From positions 2,049,725 through 2,113,724 of the forward strand of contig OZ238992.1 in the NCBI GenBank assembly GCA_965183885.1: 64,000 nucleotides of DNA, read 5' to 3'. This document shows positions 15,577-24,084 of this stretch, piece by piece. This DNA is from UWMA-0277 sp965183885. Lineage in GTDB: Bacteria > Bacteroidota > Bacteroidia > Flavobacteriales > BACL11. Each line of letters starts with the position of its first letter. The stretch's first letter is position 1. Under the pieces are notes generated by a model. It did not search any database and was not told the DNA's origin. It saw nothing but the letters and a program-made list of their open reading frames with translations. The position numbers and the translations under genes were made by a program.

Positions 15577-16344
15577 ATGAAATTAATTATATCTTTAGCA
15601 ACTCGCCTTATTCCTAGGCATTATTTACAACATGTAAGCCATTTCTTTTTACAGATTTTTTCTTTGTTTATGAGAGGAAATAAATTTGAAGATCCTATAA
15701 ATGGTAAAACATATCGTAAGTTATTACCTTATGGAAGAATGAGTTCTAGAGAAAACGCTATTGCTCCTGACAGTATGAGTTTAGAGCGTCACAGGTTAAT
15801 GTGGTTATTTATGAAAAAGAAAACTAATTTCTTTACTGATGACTTAAAGTTCTTACATGTAGCTCCTGAGTATTGTTTCATTAACATCTTTAAAAAGATG
15901 AAAAACCTAGATTATACTACTGGAGATTTAATTTCACCTTGGGCTGATGTTAAGATGGATGTACATGATATTCCTTTTGATGAAAATTCTTTTGATGTAG
16001 TAATTTGTAATCATGTATTGGAGCATGTTGAAGACGACCATAAGGTAATGACTGAATTCTATAGAGTTATGAAACCTGGAGGTTGGGGGATTTTTCAAGT
16101 TCCTATCGATACTAATAACCCAAATACAGAGGAAGATAAAAGTATAATTGACCCTAAGGAAAGAGAACGCTTATACTGGCAAGATGATCATGTTCGCTTA
16201 TATGGACTTGATTATGGTAAGAAACTTGCAGCAGCAGGCTTTAAAGTAACTGAGAGCGACTTTATAAACGAGCTTTCCCCCGAATTGGTTGAGCGTTATG
16301 CTTTACCTAAAGGAGAAATTATTTATTTCTGCCAAAAACAATAA
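15577..16344 (+). CDS. Class I SAM-dependent methyltransferase
   Basis: 255 residues. The Rossmann-like domain occupies about residues 85-215: LKFLHVAPEYCF is the motif-I region (lacking the usual GxGxG glycines), DVKMDVHDIPFDENSFDVVICNHVLEHV covers motifs II-III of the type-11 family, and YRVMKPGGWGIFQVP follows. An N-terminal ~50-residue region contains a hydrophobic segment (YLQHVSHFFLQIFSLF). The substrate is unknown; the pattern resembles Bacteroidota methyltransferases near surface-polysaccharide genes. The next gene starts 6 bp later and is probably co-expressed. Confidence 0.85.
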   Translation: MKLIISLATRLIPRHYLQHVSHFFLQIFSLFMRGNKFEDPINGKTYRKLLPYGRMSSRENAIAPDSMSLERHRLMWLFMKKKTNFFTDDLKFLHVAPEYCFINIFKKMKNLDYTTGDLISPWADVKMDVHDIPFDENSFDVVICNHVLEHVEDDHKVMTEFYRVMKPGGWGIFQVPIDTNNPNTEEDKSIIDPKERERLYWQDDHVRLYGLDYGKKLAAAGFKVTESDFINELSPELVERYALPKGEIIYFCQKQ

Positions 16345-16350
16345 GGTAAT

Positions 16351-16863
16351 ATGTCCGAACTTAAATCCTTATTAGAGCTTCGTACAATGAACTATAAAGA
16401 GGATTTACTTGCTTTTATCAATAAAGATGAAGTAAATTACAATCAGGCACTTGAACTATGCTTGATTAATAACCAACCCTATTCCTGGCGTATGGCTTGG
16501 ATATTCTGCCATGCTACCAAAAAAAATGACGCGCGTTTAAAAGGAAGATTATTAGAAATAATAAAAGCTATTCCTAATAAAAAAGACGGACAACAAAGAG
16601 AGCTTTTAAAGGTTGTAATGAAAATGGAGCCTTTAGCTGAAGAACTTGAAGGCCATTTCTTTGATGTATGCATGCAATTATGGGAAGATATAAACAAGCA
16701 ACCTGCTGTACGCTATTATGCTGGTTGTTGTATTATTAATACTGCACACAAATACCCAGATATAAAAAATGAGTTAGATTATTTATTTGGAGATTATTAT
16801 ACCAAAACCCTCTCTCCTGGTATTAAGCGCTCGTTTGACAAACGTTTAAAGAAATTAGGGTAA
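16351..16863 (+). CDS. Helical repeat (HEAT-like) protein, unknown function
   Basis: 170 residues, nearly all alpha-helical in character, with an ARM/HEAT-like pattern (SWRMAWIFCHATKKND, then QQRELLKVVMKMEPL, then AVRYYAGCCIINTA). Proteins like this in Flavobacteriia carry misleading names such as adenylosuccinate lyase, but no lyase signature is seen here. It may be a protein-binding scaffold. A Met 12 codons in (MNYKEDLL) is an alternative start. It lies 6 bp after the methyltransferase gene. Confidence 0.7.
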   Translation: MSELKSLLELRTMNYKEDLLAFINKDEVNYNQALELCLINNQPYSWRMAWIFCHATKKNDARLKGRLLEIIKAIPNKKDGQQRELLKVVMKMEPLAEELEGHFFDVCMQLWEDINKQPAVRYYAGCCIINTAHKYPDIKNELDYLFGDYYTKTLSPGIKRSFDKRLKKLG

Positions 16864-16888
16864 ATATTTTTTTCATAAGTTTACAGCT

Positions 16889-18280
16889 ATGAAAAAATAC
16901 TCTTTACTACTTGCATTCTTATTACTTACAATTGTAAGTTTTGGGCAAACCCCACTAATTTCTGCTACTTCTAAAGCAATAACTATTAAGGACGGTAATA
17001 GATTAAGAACAGGATATTGGAGGCTTGTTCCTAGTGCTAATCCTGATATTTACAAAACAAGTGTTGAAACTACCAAAATAGTTACTTTCTATACTGATAT
17101 TGATTCTATCTCTTTTACAGTTGAACCTGAAAGAAAATATGATTTTATTATTTTACTAAATGATAAGGATAGCTGCCATACCCAAATTAGTACTGTAGAT
17201 GAAAAACTAAAAATTGATTATGCACCTTATAGAGTGGACACCTCAAATATAAAGATAAGAGAAATATTAAATACTTACCAAGATTATTATTGGGTTAAAC
17301 AAGATCGTAGAAATCCAACTAACTGGAATAAATATGAGGTTGATAAAAGTATGATTTATGATGATAGTTATCAGCATTTAATCATGAATGTGATAGAAGG
17401 AAATGAAAGTCGTTATAAATTATTTATTATGTCAATTGATTCAATTTATAATTCTGAAAAATATCAGGTTAAAGCTTTTCTTTCTCAAAAGAATGGACCA
17501 GAAAGTAAAGGGTTTTCAATTTCATTAATACATAAAATAACAGCTTACTTCGAAAATAATAAAGTGGTTTTTGAGAATAATAGCGTTGAAATGGCAAAAG
17601 ATTGGGAAAAGGCCAATTATGGTATTATAAATTACACATACCATCCTTCTTATAAATTTGATGTTGAATTAGCAAAAAAAGCAAATAATTTTATTGACTC
17701 TATTTGTTCATTGCTCAAAGTAAATACACCAACTAAACCTATAGAATATACTTTAGTAAGAGATTTCAATGAGTTTACAAATTTACTAGGGTTTGAATAT
17801 TATTCATATCAATTTACATCTGGGGTTGCAAATACTGACCAATCTAGTATAAAAAGTATGAAAGGACCTTTTCATGCCCACGAACTCGTTCATTTAGCAA
17901 CTAAATTTAGTTGTGATTTTATTTTATTTGAAGGAATAGCTACTTTTTTAGGAACCAAACTAGTAGATAAAGAATTTTATAAGTTTGGATTAAATAGGTT
18001 TAGAGAATATATCAAATCTTCTGATAAAGAAATAAGGTATTATTTTGAGAACCCAATTTCAAATAATTACAAATATGATTTAGGATCATATATATTTGAA
18101 TTTATAGAATCTAAATATGGAATAGATAAGGTAATTTATCTTTTAAACTTAGATACTAAAAAAGAATACACTCTACTAGAAGGAATAGCAAAAACTACTG
18201 GTTTGTCTGAGGAAGAATTTCTTAAAGAATTTGAGCCTTTTATTCTTAATTTTGATATTGAGAATATAAAGCCTAATTAA
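16889..18280 (+). CDS. Secreted putative gluzincin-type zinc peptidase, uncharacterised
   Basis: 463 residues with a clear signal peptide (YSLLLAFLLLTIVSFGQ). The C-terminal half contains HAHELVHLATKF followed by FILFEGIATFLG: HELVH matches the HExxH zinc motif, and the Glu of FEGIATF about 14 residues later is placed like the third zinc ligand of gluzincins (clan MA). The N-terminal ~270 residues show no recognised domain. There is no T9SS C-terminal domain, so it is probably periplasmic or released by another route. The weak -7-like box TAAGTTTA is nearby. Its stop overlaps the rsmG stop by sharing TTAA. Confidence 0.65.
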   Translation: MKKYSLLLAFLLLTIVSFGQTPLISATSKAITIKDGNRLRTGYWRLVPSANPDIYKTSVETTKIVTFYTDIDSISFTVEPERKYDFIILLNDKDSCHTQISTVDEKLKIDYAPYRVDTSNIKIREILNTYQDYYWVKQDRRNPTNWNKYEVDKSMIYDDSYQHLIMNVIEGNESRYKLFIMSIDSIYNSEKYQVKAFLSQKNGPESKGFSISLIHKITAYFENNKVVFENNSVEMAKDWEKANYGIINYTYHPSYKFDVELAKKANNFIDSICSLLKVNTPTKPIEYTLVRDFNEFTNLLGFEYYSYQFTSGVANTDQSSIKSMKGPFHAHELVHLATKFSCDFILFEGIATFLGTKLVDKEFYKFGLNRFREYIKSSDKEIRYYFENPISNNYKYDLGSYIFEFIESKYGIDKVIYLLNLDTKKEYTLLEGIAKTTGLSEEEFLKEFEPFILNFDIENIKPN

Positions 18281-18891
18281 TAAGAAATATAAATTACCTT
18301 TTTAGTTTCAAAGAATTCTTCATCAAAAAAAGTTGCTATATCATACTTTGTATGAGATATTCCTCTTAGCTCTTCTGTTAAATCTCCTCCTTTTAAATAA
18401 AGAATACCGTTCTTTAAGCTATTATTATGTTTTTTACTAAACTTACCCTTAACCCACTTTTTAAAGTCTGTCATATTAGTAACAGCACGACTTACTACAA
18501 AATCAAAAGTTTCATTAATGTTTTCAGCTCTTTGATGCATTGTACGTATATTCTTAAGTCCTAGAGCACTGCTTACCTCATTTACTACCTTTATTTTTTT
18601 ACCAATACTATCTACCAGTAAAAAATCAACTTCAGGAAATAATATCGCCAATGGAATACCAGGAAAACCTCCCCCAGTACCAATATCTAATATCTTTGTT
18701 CCTTTTTCAAATTGAATAGTTTTAGCAATAGCTAAAGAGTGCAATACATGATTAGTATATAGTGCATCCATATTTTTACGAGAGATAACATTTATCTGTG
18801 CATTCCAATGCTCGTAAAGTTCTTGTAGTTGAGTAAATTGTTTTTCCTGTTCTGAAGTTAAATTAGGAAAGTATTTTTGTATCAGTTGCAT
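18277..18891 (-). CDS. rsmG: 16S rRNA (guanine-527-N7)-methyltransferase
   Basis: 204 residues. RsmG methylates N7 of G527 in 16S rRNA. Seen: LQELYEHWNAQINVISRK at the start, the SAM-binding loop ILDIGTGGGFPGIPLAI, VDSIGKKIKVVNEV, and FDVVSRAV-type motif (FDFVVSRAVTNMTDF). Length is typical. It overlaps the sigma-factor gene by 1 bp and ends on the same TTAA that carries the stop of the convergent gene. It is the last gene of a five-gene minus-strand group. Confidence 0.95.
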   Translation of the reverse strand: MQLIQKYFPNLTSEQEKQFTQLQELYEHWNAQINVISRKNMDALYTNHVLHSLAIAKTIQFEKGTKILDIGTGGGFPGIPLAILFPEVDFLLVDSIGKKIKVVNEVSSALGLKNIRTMHQRAENINETFDFVVSRAVTNMTDFKKWVKGKFSKKHNNSLKNGILYLKGGDLTEELRGISHTKYDIATFFDEEFFETKKVIYISY

Positions 18892-19493
18892 TAATAGCTA
18901 TCTTTTAGTTCTGACATAATTGTAAATAATTGCTCTCTACTCCTATGTAGTTGTGCTTTTACAGTTCCAAGAGGAATACCTAGAGCTTCTGAAATTTCAG
19001 TATAACTCATTTCCTTATAGTAACGTAATTTTATTAAATCTCTATATTTTGGTTTTAATTGATTAACAATGCTCCTTAATATTTTAATTCTTTGCTTCTT
19101 AATCATTAATTTTTCAGGATTTGGACTGTCTAGCTTTAAATCAAAATTATTGCGACTACCATCACTATTTACCATCATATTTTCAATAGAAACAGTAGGC
19201 AGTTTATGTTTACGGAAATAATCAATACAATTATTACGTGCAATAGTAAATAACCATGTACTAAAAGCATAATCGGATGAGTATAAGTGTAACTTCATAA
19301 AAGCTTTTGATAAAGTTTCAATAGTTAAATCTTGTGCTAATTCTTTATCATTTACCTTTTCATAAATCATAAAATATAAAGGGTCCAGATATAATTTTGC
19401 CAATTGGCTATATGCTAAGGGATCTCCGTTAGTTAAGGCTTTATTAATAAGTTTAAGATCCCTATTTGCTTTATCAGTCAGTTTATGACTCAT
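18891..19493 (-). CDS. Sigma-70 family (ECF-type) RNA polymerase sigma factor
   Basis: 200 residues. Region 2 (about 22-90) is seen with YSQLAKLYLDPLYFMIYEK, DLTIETLSKAFMKL and a YSSDYAFSTWLFTIARNNCIDYFRK -10-binding helix. Region 4 (about 130-195) carries the LKPKYRDLIKLRYYKEMSY and SEALGIPLGTVKAQLHRSRE helix-turn-helix. No anti-sigma gene is adjacent. It overlaps rsmG by 1 bp and the upstream glycosyltransferase by 4 bp, so it is transcribed in the phoH-purC-GT2-sigma-rsmG unit. The role is unknown; in Flavobacteriia such lone sigma factors are often constitutively expressed. Confidence 0.9.
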   Translation of the reverse strand: MSHKLTDKANRDLKLINKALTNGDPLAYSQLAKLYLDPLYFMIYEKVNDKELAQDLTIETLSKAFMKLHLYSSDYAFSTWLFTIARNNCIDYFRKHKLPTVSIENMMVNSDGSRNNFDLKLDSPNPEKLMIKKQRIKILRSIVNQLKPKYRDLIKLRYYKEMSYTEISEALGIPLGTVKAQLHRSREQLFTIMSELKDSY

Positions 19494-20593
19494 CTATTCC
19501 ATTGTTTTGGTTTCTGTAAAAAATTCAATAGTACAAAAATTCCTTGAATTACCAATAACAGTATCTCATACAATGGGTGTATCCAATATAAATCAAGTAC
19601 ACTTAATCCTTTCATTACTTTATAGTTTACCACATAAGAAGAAATGATTTTTATTACTAACAACAATAAAACCAATGGTATTTGTATATTAAGTAGTAAT
19701 AACGAAAAAAGTGCTACCCAAAATAATAGTTGGGCATAAGGGTATAATGTTAAAAGAACTTTAAACTTAAACTTATAGTGTGATGCTGTGCTAATATGCC
19801 TCCTTTTTTGATAGATCCAATCCTTCCACTTTTTATTTACTTCCGAAATAGTATGAGCTTTATTATTTACCTCAATAGCAACATTATTACTTGTTGCTAC
19901 TTCCTGTATAAATAAGTCATCATCCCCTGACGGTATATGTAGGTGATTAGCAAAACCTTTATTCTTAAAGAAAATTGATTTTTTATAAGCTAAGTTTCTT
20001 CCTACTCCCATGTAAGTTTGCTTTGCTAATGCATAAGAAAGGTATTGTTGAGCAACATTAAAAGTATCAAATCGGATAATTTTATTTAATAAACCTCTTT
20101 CTTTTTCATAAGCACCATAACCTAGTACTATATCCTTATCACTAAAATTGCTTACCATTTGTTTTAGCCAACGCTTAGAGCTTGGGTAGCAATCAGCATC
20201 ACTTAACAACACATGTTCATACTTAGCAGTTTTAATCCCTAGTGTTAAAGCAAACTTTTTACCTGGCCTATGATTGATATGCTCATCAATAGTAACTACA
20301 ACTAAGTTAGGATGATTAACATCAAATTCTTTTAATAATTTAGCAGTACCATCAGTAGATTGATCATTAACTACTATAACTTCAAACTCAGAATATTCTT
20401 GACTCAGTACTTTTGGTAAATTATCTCTTAAGTTCTTTACTTCATTCTTTGCACAGATAATAATAGAAACTGCATCATTAAAATGAGAATCTTCATTTTT
20501 AAAAAACATAAGTTTTTTAAAAAAATAAATCTGGTATACTAATAGAATAAAAAGACTGATAATCAGTATTCCAACAAGGACATACTCCAACAT
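19490..20593 (-). CDS. Membrane-associated family 2 glycosyltransferase
   Basis: 367 residues. An N-terminal membrane helix (LVGILIISLFILLVYQIYFF) precedes the GT-A domain: SIIICAKNEVKNLRDNLP, VVVNDQSTDGTAKLL, and HVLLSDADCYPSS as the DXD-like site. The QKRRHIS loop resembles the QxxRW motif of processive enzymes. Two or three C-terminal helices (about 285-360) complete a topology like that of membrane polysaccharide synthases. The product is unknown. The gene overlaps the sigma-factor gene by 4 bp (ATGA) and starts 4 bp after purC. Confidence 0.9.
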   Translation of the reverse strand: MLEYVLVGILIISLFILLVYQIYFFKKLMFFKNEDSHFNDAVSIIICAKNEVKNLRDNLPKVLSQEYSEFEVIVVNDQSTDGTAKLLKEFDVNHPNLVVVTIDEHINHRPGKKFALTLGIKTAKYEHVLLSDADCYPSSKRWLKQMVSNFSDKDIVLGYGAYEKERGLLNKIIRFDTFNVAQQYLSYALAKQTYMGVGRNLAYKKSIFFKNKGFANHLHIPSGDDDLFIQEVATSNNVAIEVNNKAHTISEVNKKWKDWIYQKRRHISTASHYKFKFKVLLTLYPYAQLLFWVALFSLLLLNIQIPLVLLLLVIKIISSYVVNYKVMKGLSVLDLYWIHPLYEILLLVIQGIFVLLNFLQKPKQWNR

Positions 20594-20597
20594 ATAA

Positions 20598-21548
20598 TTA
20601 TGCTTCTTCTAAGTAATTTAAGATGTTCTTCTCTACTCTATTAATTACATCTGAGACATCTTCTTTTACAAATGTATCACCAGTAATATATTCAAATAAC
20701 TCTATATACCTTTCTGATACTGATGTACAGTATTCTTCTGACATTTCAGGAATTTCTTGACCATCCTTACCTTGGAATCCATTCTCAATTAACCACTGAC
20801 GAACAAATTCTTTAGAAAGTTGTTTTTGTTGTACTCCATTAGCAATTTTATCTTCATAACCTTCAATATAAAAATAACGAGATGAATCTGGTGTATGAAT
20901 TTCATCAATAAGCGTGATAACACCATCTTTATCTTTTCCAAACTCATATTTTGTATCTACAAGAATAAGTCCTTTTTCTGCTGCCATTTCAGTTCCTCTT
21001 TGAAACAAAGCTCTAGTATATTCTTCTAACATAATATAATCAGCTTCAGCTACTAATCCTTGAGCTAAGATTTCTTCTCTACTAATATCTTCATCATGCC
21101 CAACTTCAGCTTTAGTTGTTGGAGTAATTAATGGGGTTTCAAACTTTTGATTTTCTACCATTCCATCAGGCATTGGAACACCACATAACATTCTTTTTCC
21201 TGCTTTATATTCTCTCCAAGCATGTCCTGTTAAGTAACCTCTAATTACCATTTCTACCATAAATGGCTCACACATCTTTCCAATAGTTACACTAGGGTCT
21301 GGTGTTGCTTCCATCCAATTAGGTACTATATCAGCTGTAGCTGTTAAAAATTTTGCTGCAATTTGACTTAAGACTTGTCCTTTGTAAGGTATTCCTTCAG
21401 GTAATACATGGTCAAAAGCTGAGATTCTATCAGAAGCCACCATTACTAGTGTTTCATTATTTACAGTATATACATCTCTTACTTTTCCTTTATAGAATTT
21501 TGTTTGCCCTGGTAAGTTGAAGTTTGTTCCTTTAATTGTGTTAATCAT
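20598..21548 (-). CDS. purC: Phosphoribosylaminoimidazolesuccinocarboxamide synthase
   Basis: 316 residues. PurC (SAICAR synthetase) joins aspartate to CAIR using ATP in purine synthesis. Seen: the YKGKVRDVY start, VASDRISAFDHVLP, GKMCEPFMVEMVIRGYLTGHAW and LILVDTKYEFG, followed by LIDEIHTPDSSRYF. Length matches the longer type of the enzyme found in Bacteroidota and yeast rather than the ~240-residue form of E. coli. It overlaps phoH by 8 bp, so the two are coupled. Confidence 0.96.
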   Translation of the reverse strand: MINTIKGTNFNLPGQTKFYKGKVRDVYTVNNETLVMVASDRISAFDHVLPEGIPYKGQVLSQIAAKFLTATADIVPNWMEATPDPSVTIGKMCEPFMVEMVIRGYLTGHAWREYKAGKRMLCGVPMPDGMVENQKFETPLITPTTKAEVGHDEDISREEILAQGLVAEADYIMLEEYTRALFQRGTEMAAEKGLILVDTKYEFGKDKDGVITLIDEIHTPDSSRYFYIEGYEDKIANGVQQKQLSKEFVRQWLIENGFQGKDGQEIPEMSEEYCTSVSERYIELFEYITGDTFVKEDVSDVINRVEKNILNYLEEA

Positions 21549-22482
21549 GTTTTTCTGTTTTATATGCTTTAATTATTTCTTTTACTAATTTGTGTCTTAT
21601 TACATCCTTTTCATCTAGCTGGATAAAGCTAATTCCTTTAACTCCACCAAGTAATCTTTTAGCGTGTAGTAAACCTGATTGTTGGTGTTTTGGTAAGTCA
21701 ACCTGAGTTTCATCACCTGTAATTATAAATTTGGCTGACATTCCCATTCTTGTCAGAAACATTTTCATTTGTTGTTCTGTAGTATTTTGCCCTTCATCTA
21801 AAATTACAAAGGCTTTATCTAATGTTCTACCTCTCATAAATGCTAAAGGAGCAATTTGTATTGTTCCGTTTTCTAAATAATCATTTAACTTTTCTATAGG
21901 TATCATATCAAATAATGCATCATATATAGGCTGCATGTAAGGATCTAGTTTTTCTTTAAGGTCTCCTGGTAAAAAACCAAGATTCTCTCCTGCTTCTACT
22001 GCTGGTCGTGTAAGTATAAGTCTTTTTACTTCTCTATCTTTTAATGCCTTTACAGCTATAGCAACAGCAGTATAAGTTTTTCCTGTACCTGCAGGCCCTA
22101 CAGCAAATAGCATGTCATTTTTATTAATCTCTGCAACCATCTTGCGCTGATTTGCAGTACGAGCTTTTATTACCTTTCCATTTTGTCCATAAAGAATAAT
22201 ATCGTCTTTCGTTTTTAAAATCTCTTTTTCATCTCCTTCTACTAAACGTTCTATCTGGCTAATAGTTAAAGCTCCATACTGGTTAAGATGCTTGATAAAT
22301 GCTGCTAGCTTCATCTCAAAAAACTTAATTTGATTGCTACTTCCTATTAATTTTAAGTTTTCACCTCTAGCAACAATTTTAATTTCTGGGAATAACGTTC
22401 TTATTTTATCGAGCTTAGTATTATTTGCACCAAAAAGCTTTATTAGCTCAATATTACTAAGTGTTATTAATTTTTCGCTCAT
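21541..22482 (-). CDS. phoH: PhoH-family ATPase
   Basis: 313 residues. An N-terminal KH-like segment (about 1-100: IKIVARGENLKLIG) is followed by the PhoH ATPase core. Walker A is GPAGTGKTYTAVA (about 132), Walker B/box II is VILDEGQNTTEQQM, and the GMSAKFIITGDETQVDLP and SGLLHA blocks are typical. PhoH2/YbeZ-type proteins are linked to RNA metabolism and ribosome maturation together with YbeY; ybeY is not adjacent here. First gene of the minus-strand unit that continues into purC. Confidence 0.93.
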   Translation of the reverse strand: MSEKLITLSNIELIKLFGANNTKLDKIRTLFPEIKIVARGENLKLIGSSNQIKFFEMKLAAFIKHLNQYGALTISQIERLVEGDEKEILKTKDDIILYGQNGKVIKARTANQRKMVAEINKNDMLFAVGPAGTGKTYTAVAIAVKALKDREVKRLILTRPAVEAGENLGFLPGDLKEKLDPYMQPIYDALFDMIPIEKLNDYLENGTIQIAPLAFMRGRTLDKAFVILDEGQNTTEQQMKMFLTRMGMSAKFIITGDETQVDLPKHQQSGLLHAKRLLGGVKGISFIQLDEKDVIRHKLVKEIIKAYKTEKHD

Positions 22483-22570
22483 TAATTATTTCCGTTTATA
22501 GATTTCTCTTATTTTTGAGGCTGCAAAATAACAATATTTTAACTGTTTCATCAATAGCTTTTAGCAATAA

Positions 22571-23356
22571 ATGGCAATAATTACTCTTACTTCTGATTTA
22601 GGCACCAAAGATGCCTACCTTCCATCTATAAAAGGAAGTATTTATAGTCAGTTAGAAAACGTTACTATTGTTGATATTAGCAATAATATTGAGGCTTTTA
22701 ATATATCACAAGCAGCTTATGTTCTTCGAAACTGCTTTAAAGATTTCCCAATAGGAACAATACATATAATAAGTATTGATGATGAAATATCTATTAAAAA
22801 TGAACACTTAGTAGTTAAAGCACATGGCCATTTTTTTATAGGTGCAGATAATGGTTTCTTCTCACTATTACTTAATGAAGTAAAAGCTGAAAAAATTATA
22901 CGACTTAATATATCACAAGAGTCAAACTGTATGACTTTTGCCACAAAAAATATATTTGTTCCTGCTGCCTGCCATTTAGCAAGGGGTGGTACTATGGAGA
23001 TTATTGGTATTCCTGTTCCTGACTACGAAATAAAACGAACAGAACTAAAAGCTGTTAAAGAAAAGGATACTATAAAGGGTGTTGTTGTTTATGTTGATCA
23101 TTATGGAAACGCAATAACAAATATTAATAAACAGGAATTTGAGCAAATAAGAAGAGGAAGGGATTTTACCATACTTTTTGGAAGAGAAGATGAACAAATA
23201 ATAAAAATATCAGAAAAGTATAAAGATGTTTTTGAGGGTGATAAACTAGCAATATTTGGAGAAAATATGCAGCTACAAATTGCATTAAACCAAGGTAAAG
23301 CAAACACTTTACTAGGTTTAGGACTGCACTCAATAATTAGAATTGAATTTAAATGA
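22571..23356 (+). CDS. S-adenosyl-L-methionine hydroxide adenosyltransferase family protein
   Basis: 261 residues of the DUF62 family. Such enzymes use water or hydroxide to split SAM into adenosine and methionine; the fluorinase and chlorinase are relatives. Seen: IITLTSDLGTKDAYLPSIKGSI at the start with the conserved Asp of the SAM site, IVDISNNIEAFNISQAAYVL, ADNGFFSLLL, and VVYVDHYGNAITNI before the C-terminal beta-barrel. It precedes gldF with a 4-bp overlap, an arrangement I recall from Flavobacterium. A physiological role in gliding is not established. Confidence 0.92.
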   Translation: MAIITLTSDLGTKDAYLPSIKGSIYSQLENVTIVDISNNIEAFNISQAAYVLRNCFKDFPIGTIHIISIDDEISIKNEHLVVKAHGHFFIGADNGFFSLLLNEVKAEKIIRLNISQESNCMTFATKNIFVPAACHLARGGTMEIIGIPVPDYEIKRTELKAVKEKDTIKGVVVYVDHYGNAITNINKQEFEQIRRGRDFTILFGREDEQIIKISEKYKDVFEGDKLAIFGENMQLQIALNQGKANTLLGLGLHSIIRIEFK

Positions 23357-24084
23357 TAGCATTATTAAATAAAGAAATTAATAGTTTTTTTAGCACTTTA
23401 ACAGGTTATTTAATTATAAGCCTATTTTTAATTGTTAATGGAGTGTTATTATGGTCCGAAATAAGCACAATGAATATATTAGATTATGGATATGCTAATA
23501 TGGATGTATTTTTTACAACTTCTCCCCTCCTATTTTTACTTTTTATACCAGCAGTAAGCATGCGTGTTTTTGCTGAAGAGTATAATACTGGAACTATTGA
23601 GGTGCTTTTAACAAAGCCTATTACTCTTTTTAATATTGTGCTTGGTAAATATTTAGCTGTTTTATCTTTAGTTGTTATAGCTGTTTTCCCTACTTTAATT
23701 TATGTAGGGAGTATTTATTTTTTAGGAGAAACTACAGGAAACCTTGATGGAGCAGCAATACTTGGATCTTATATAGGTTTATTGCTTTTAAGTAGTCTTT
23801 TTGCTGCTATTAGTGTCTATGCTTCATCAATTACATCAAACCAGATTATAGCCTTTGTTTTGGCAATAATACTAAACTCCCTTTTTTATTTTGGTTTTGA
23901 ACTAATTAGTGAATTTTCTTTTTTACAAAAGATTGATTTAGTAATTCAAAAAATAGGAATTTCTTACCACTACTCAACCATGAGTAAAGGTTTAATACAG
24001 TTCTCTGATATTATATACTTCTTATCTGTTAGCTTCTTATTTTTAAAATTTACAGAACTAGTAATTAAAAAAAGAAGAGCATAA
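23353..24084 (+). CDS. gldF: Gliding-motility ABC transporter permease GldF
   Basis: 243 residues with six membrane helices. The start is KEINSFFSTLTGYLIISLFLIVNGV, with MRVFAEEYNTGTIEVLLTKPIT, the typical loop of ABC-2 permeases. In Flavobacterium, GldF works with the ATPase GldA and with GldG and is needed for gliding in some strains. gldA is not in the window. The gene overlaps the SAM hydrolase gene by 4 bp and shares one base with gldG, so the group is an operon. Confidence 0.93.
   Translation: MIALLNKEINSFFSTLTGYLIISLFLIVNGVLLWSEISTMNILDYGYANMDVFFTTSPLLFLLFIPAVSMRVFAEEYNTGTIEVLLTKPITLFNIVLGKYLAVLSLVVIAVFPTLIYVGSIYFLGETTGNLDGAAILGSYIGLLLLSSLFAAISVYASSITSNQIIAFVLAIILNSLFYFGFELISEFSFLQKIDLVIQKIGISYHYSTMSKGLIQFSDIIYFLSVSFLFLKFTELVIKKRRA

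Noticed and set aside
16351..16863. Adenylosuccinate lyase as the product of this gene
   Set aside because: The name is common for this family in databases, but no lyase signature is present; the protein is only 170 residues and HEAT-like.
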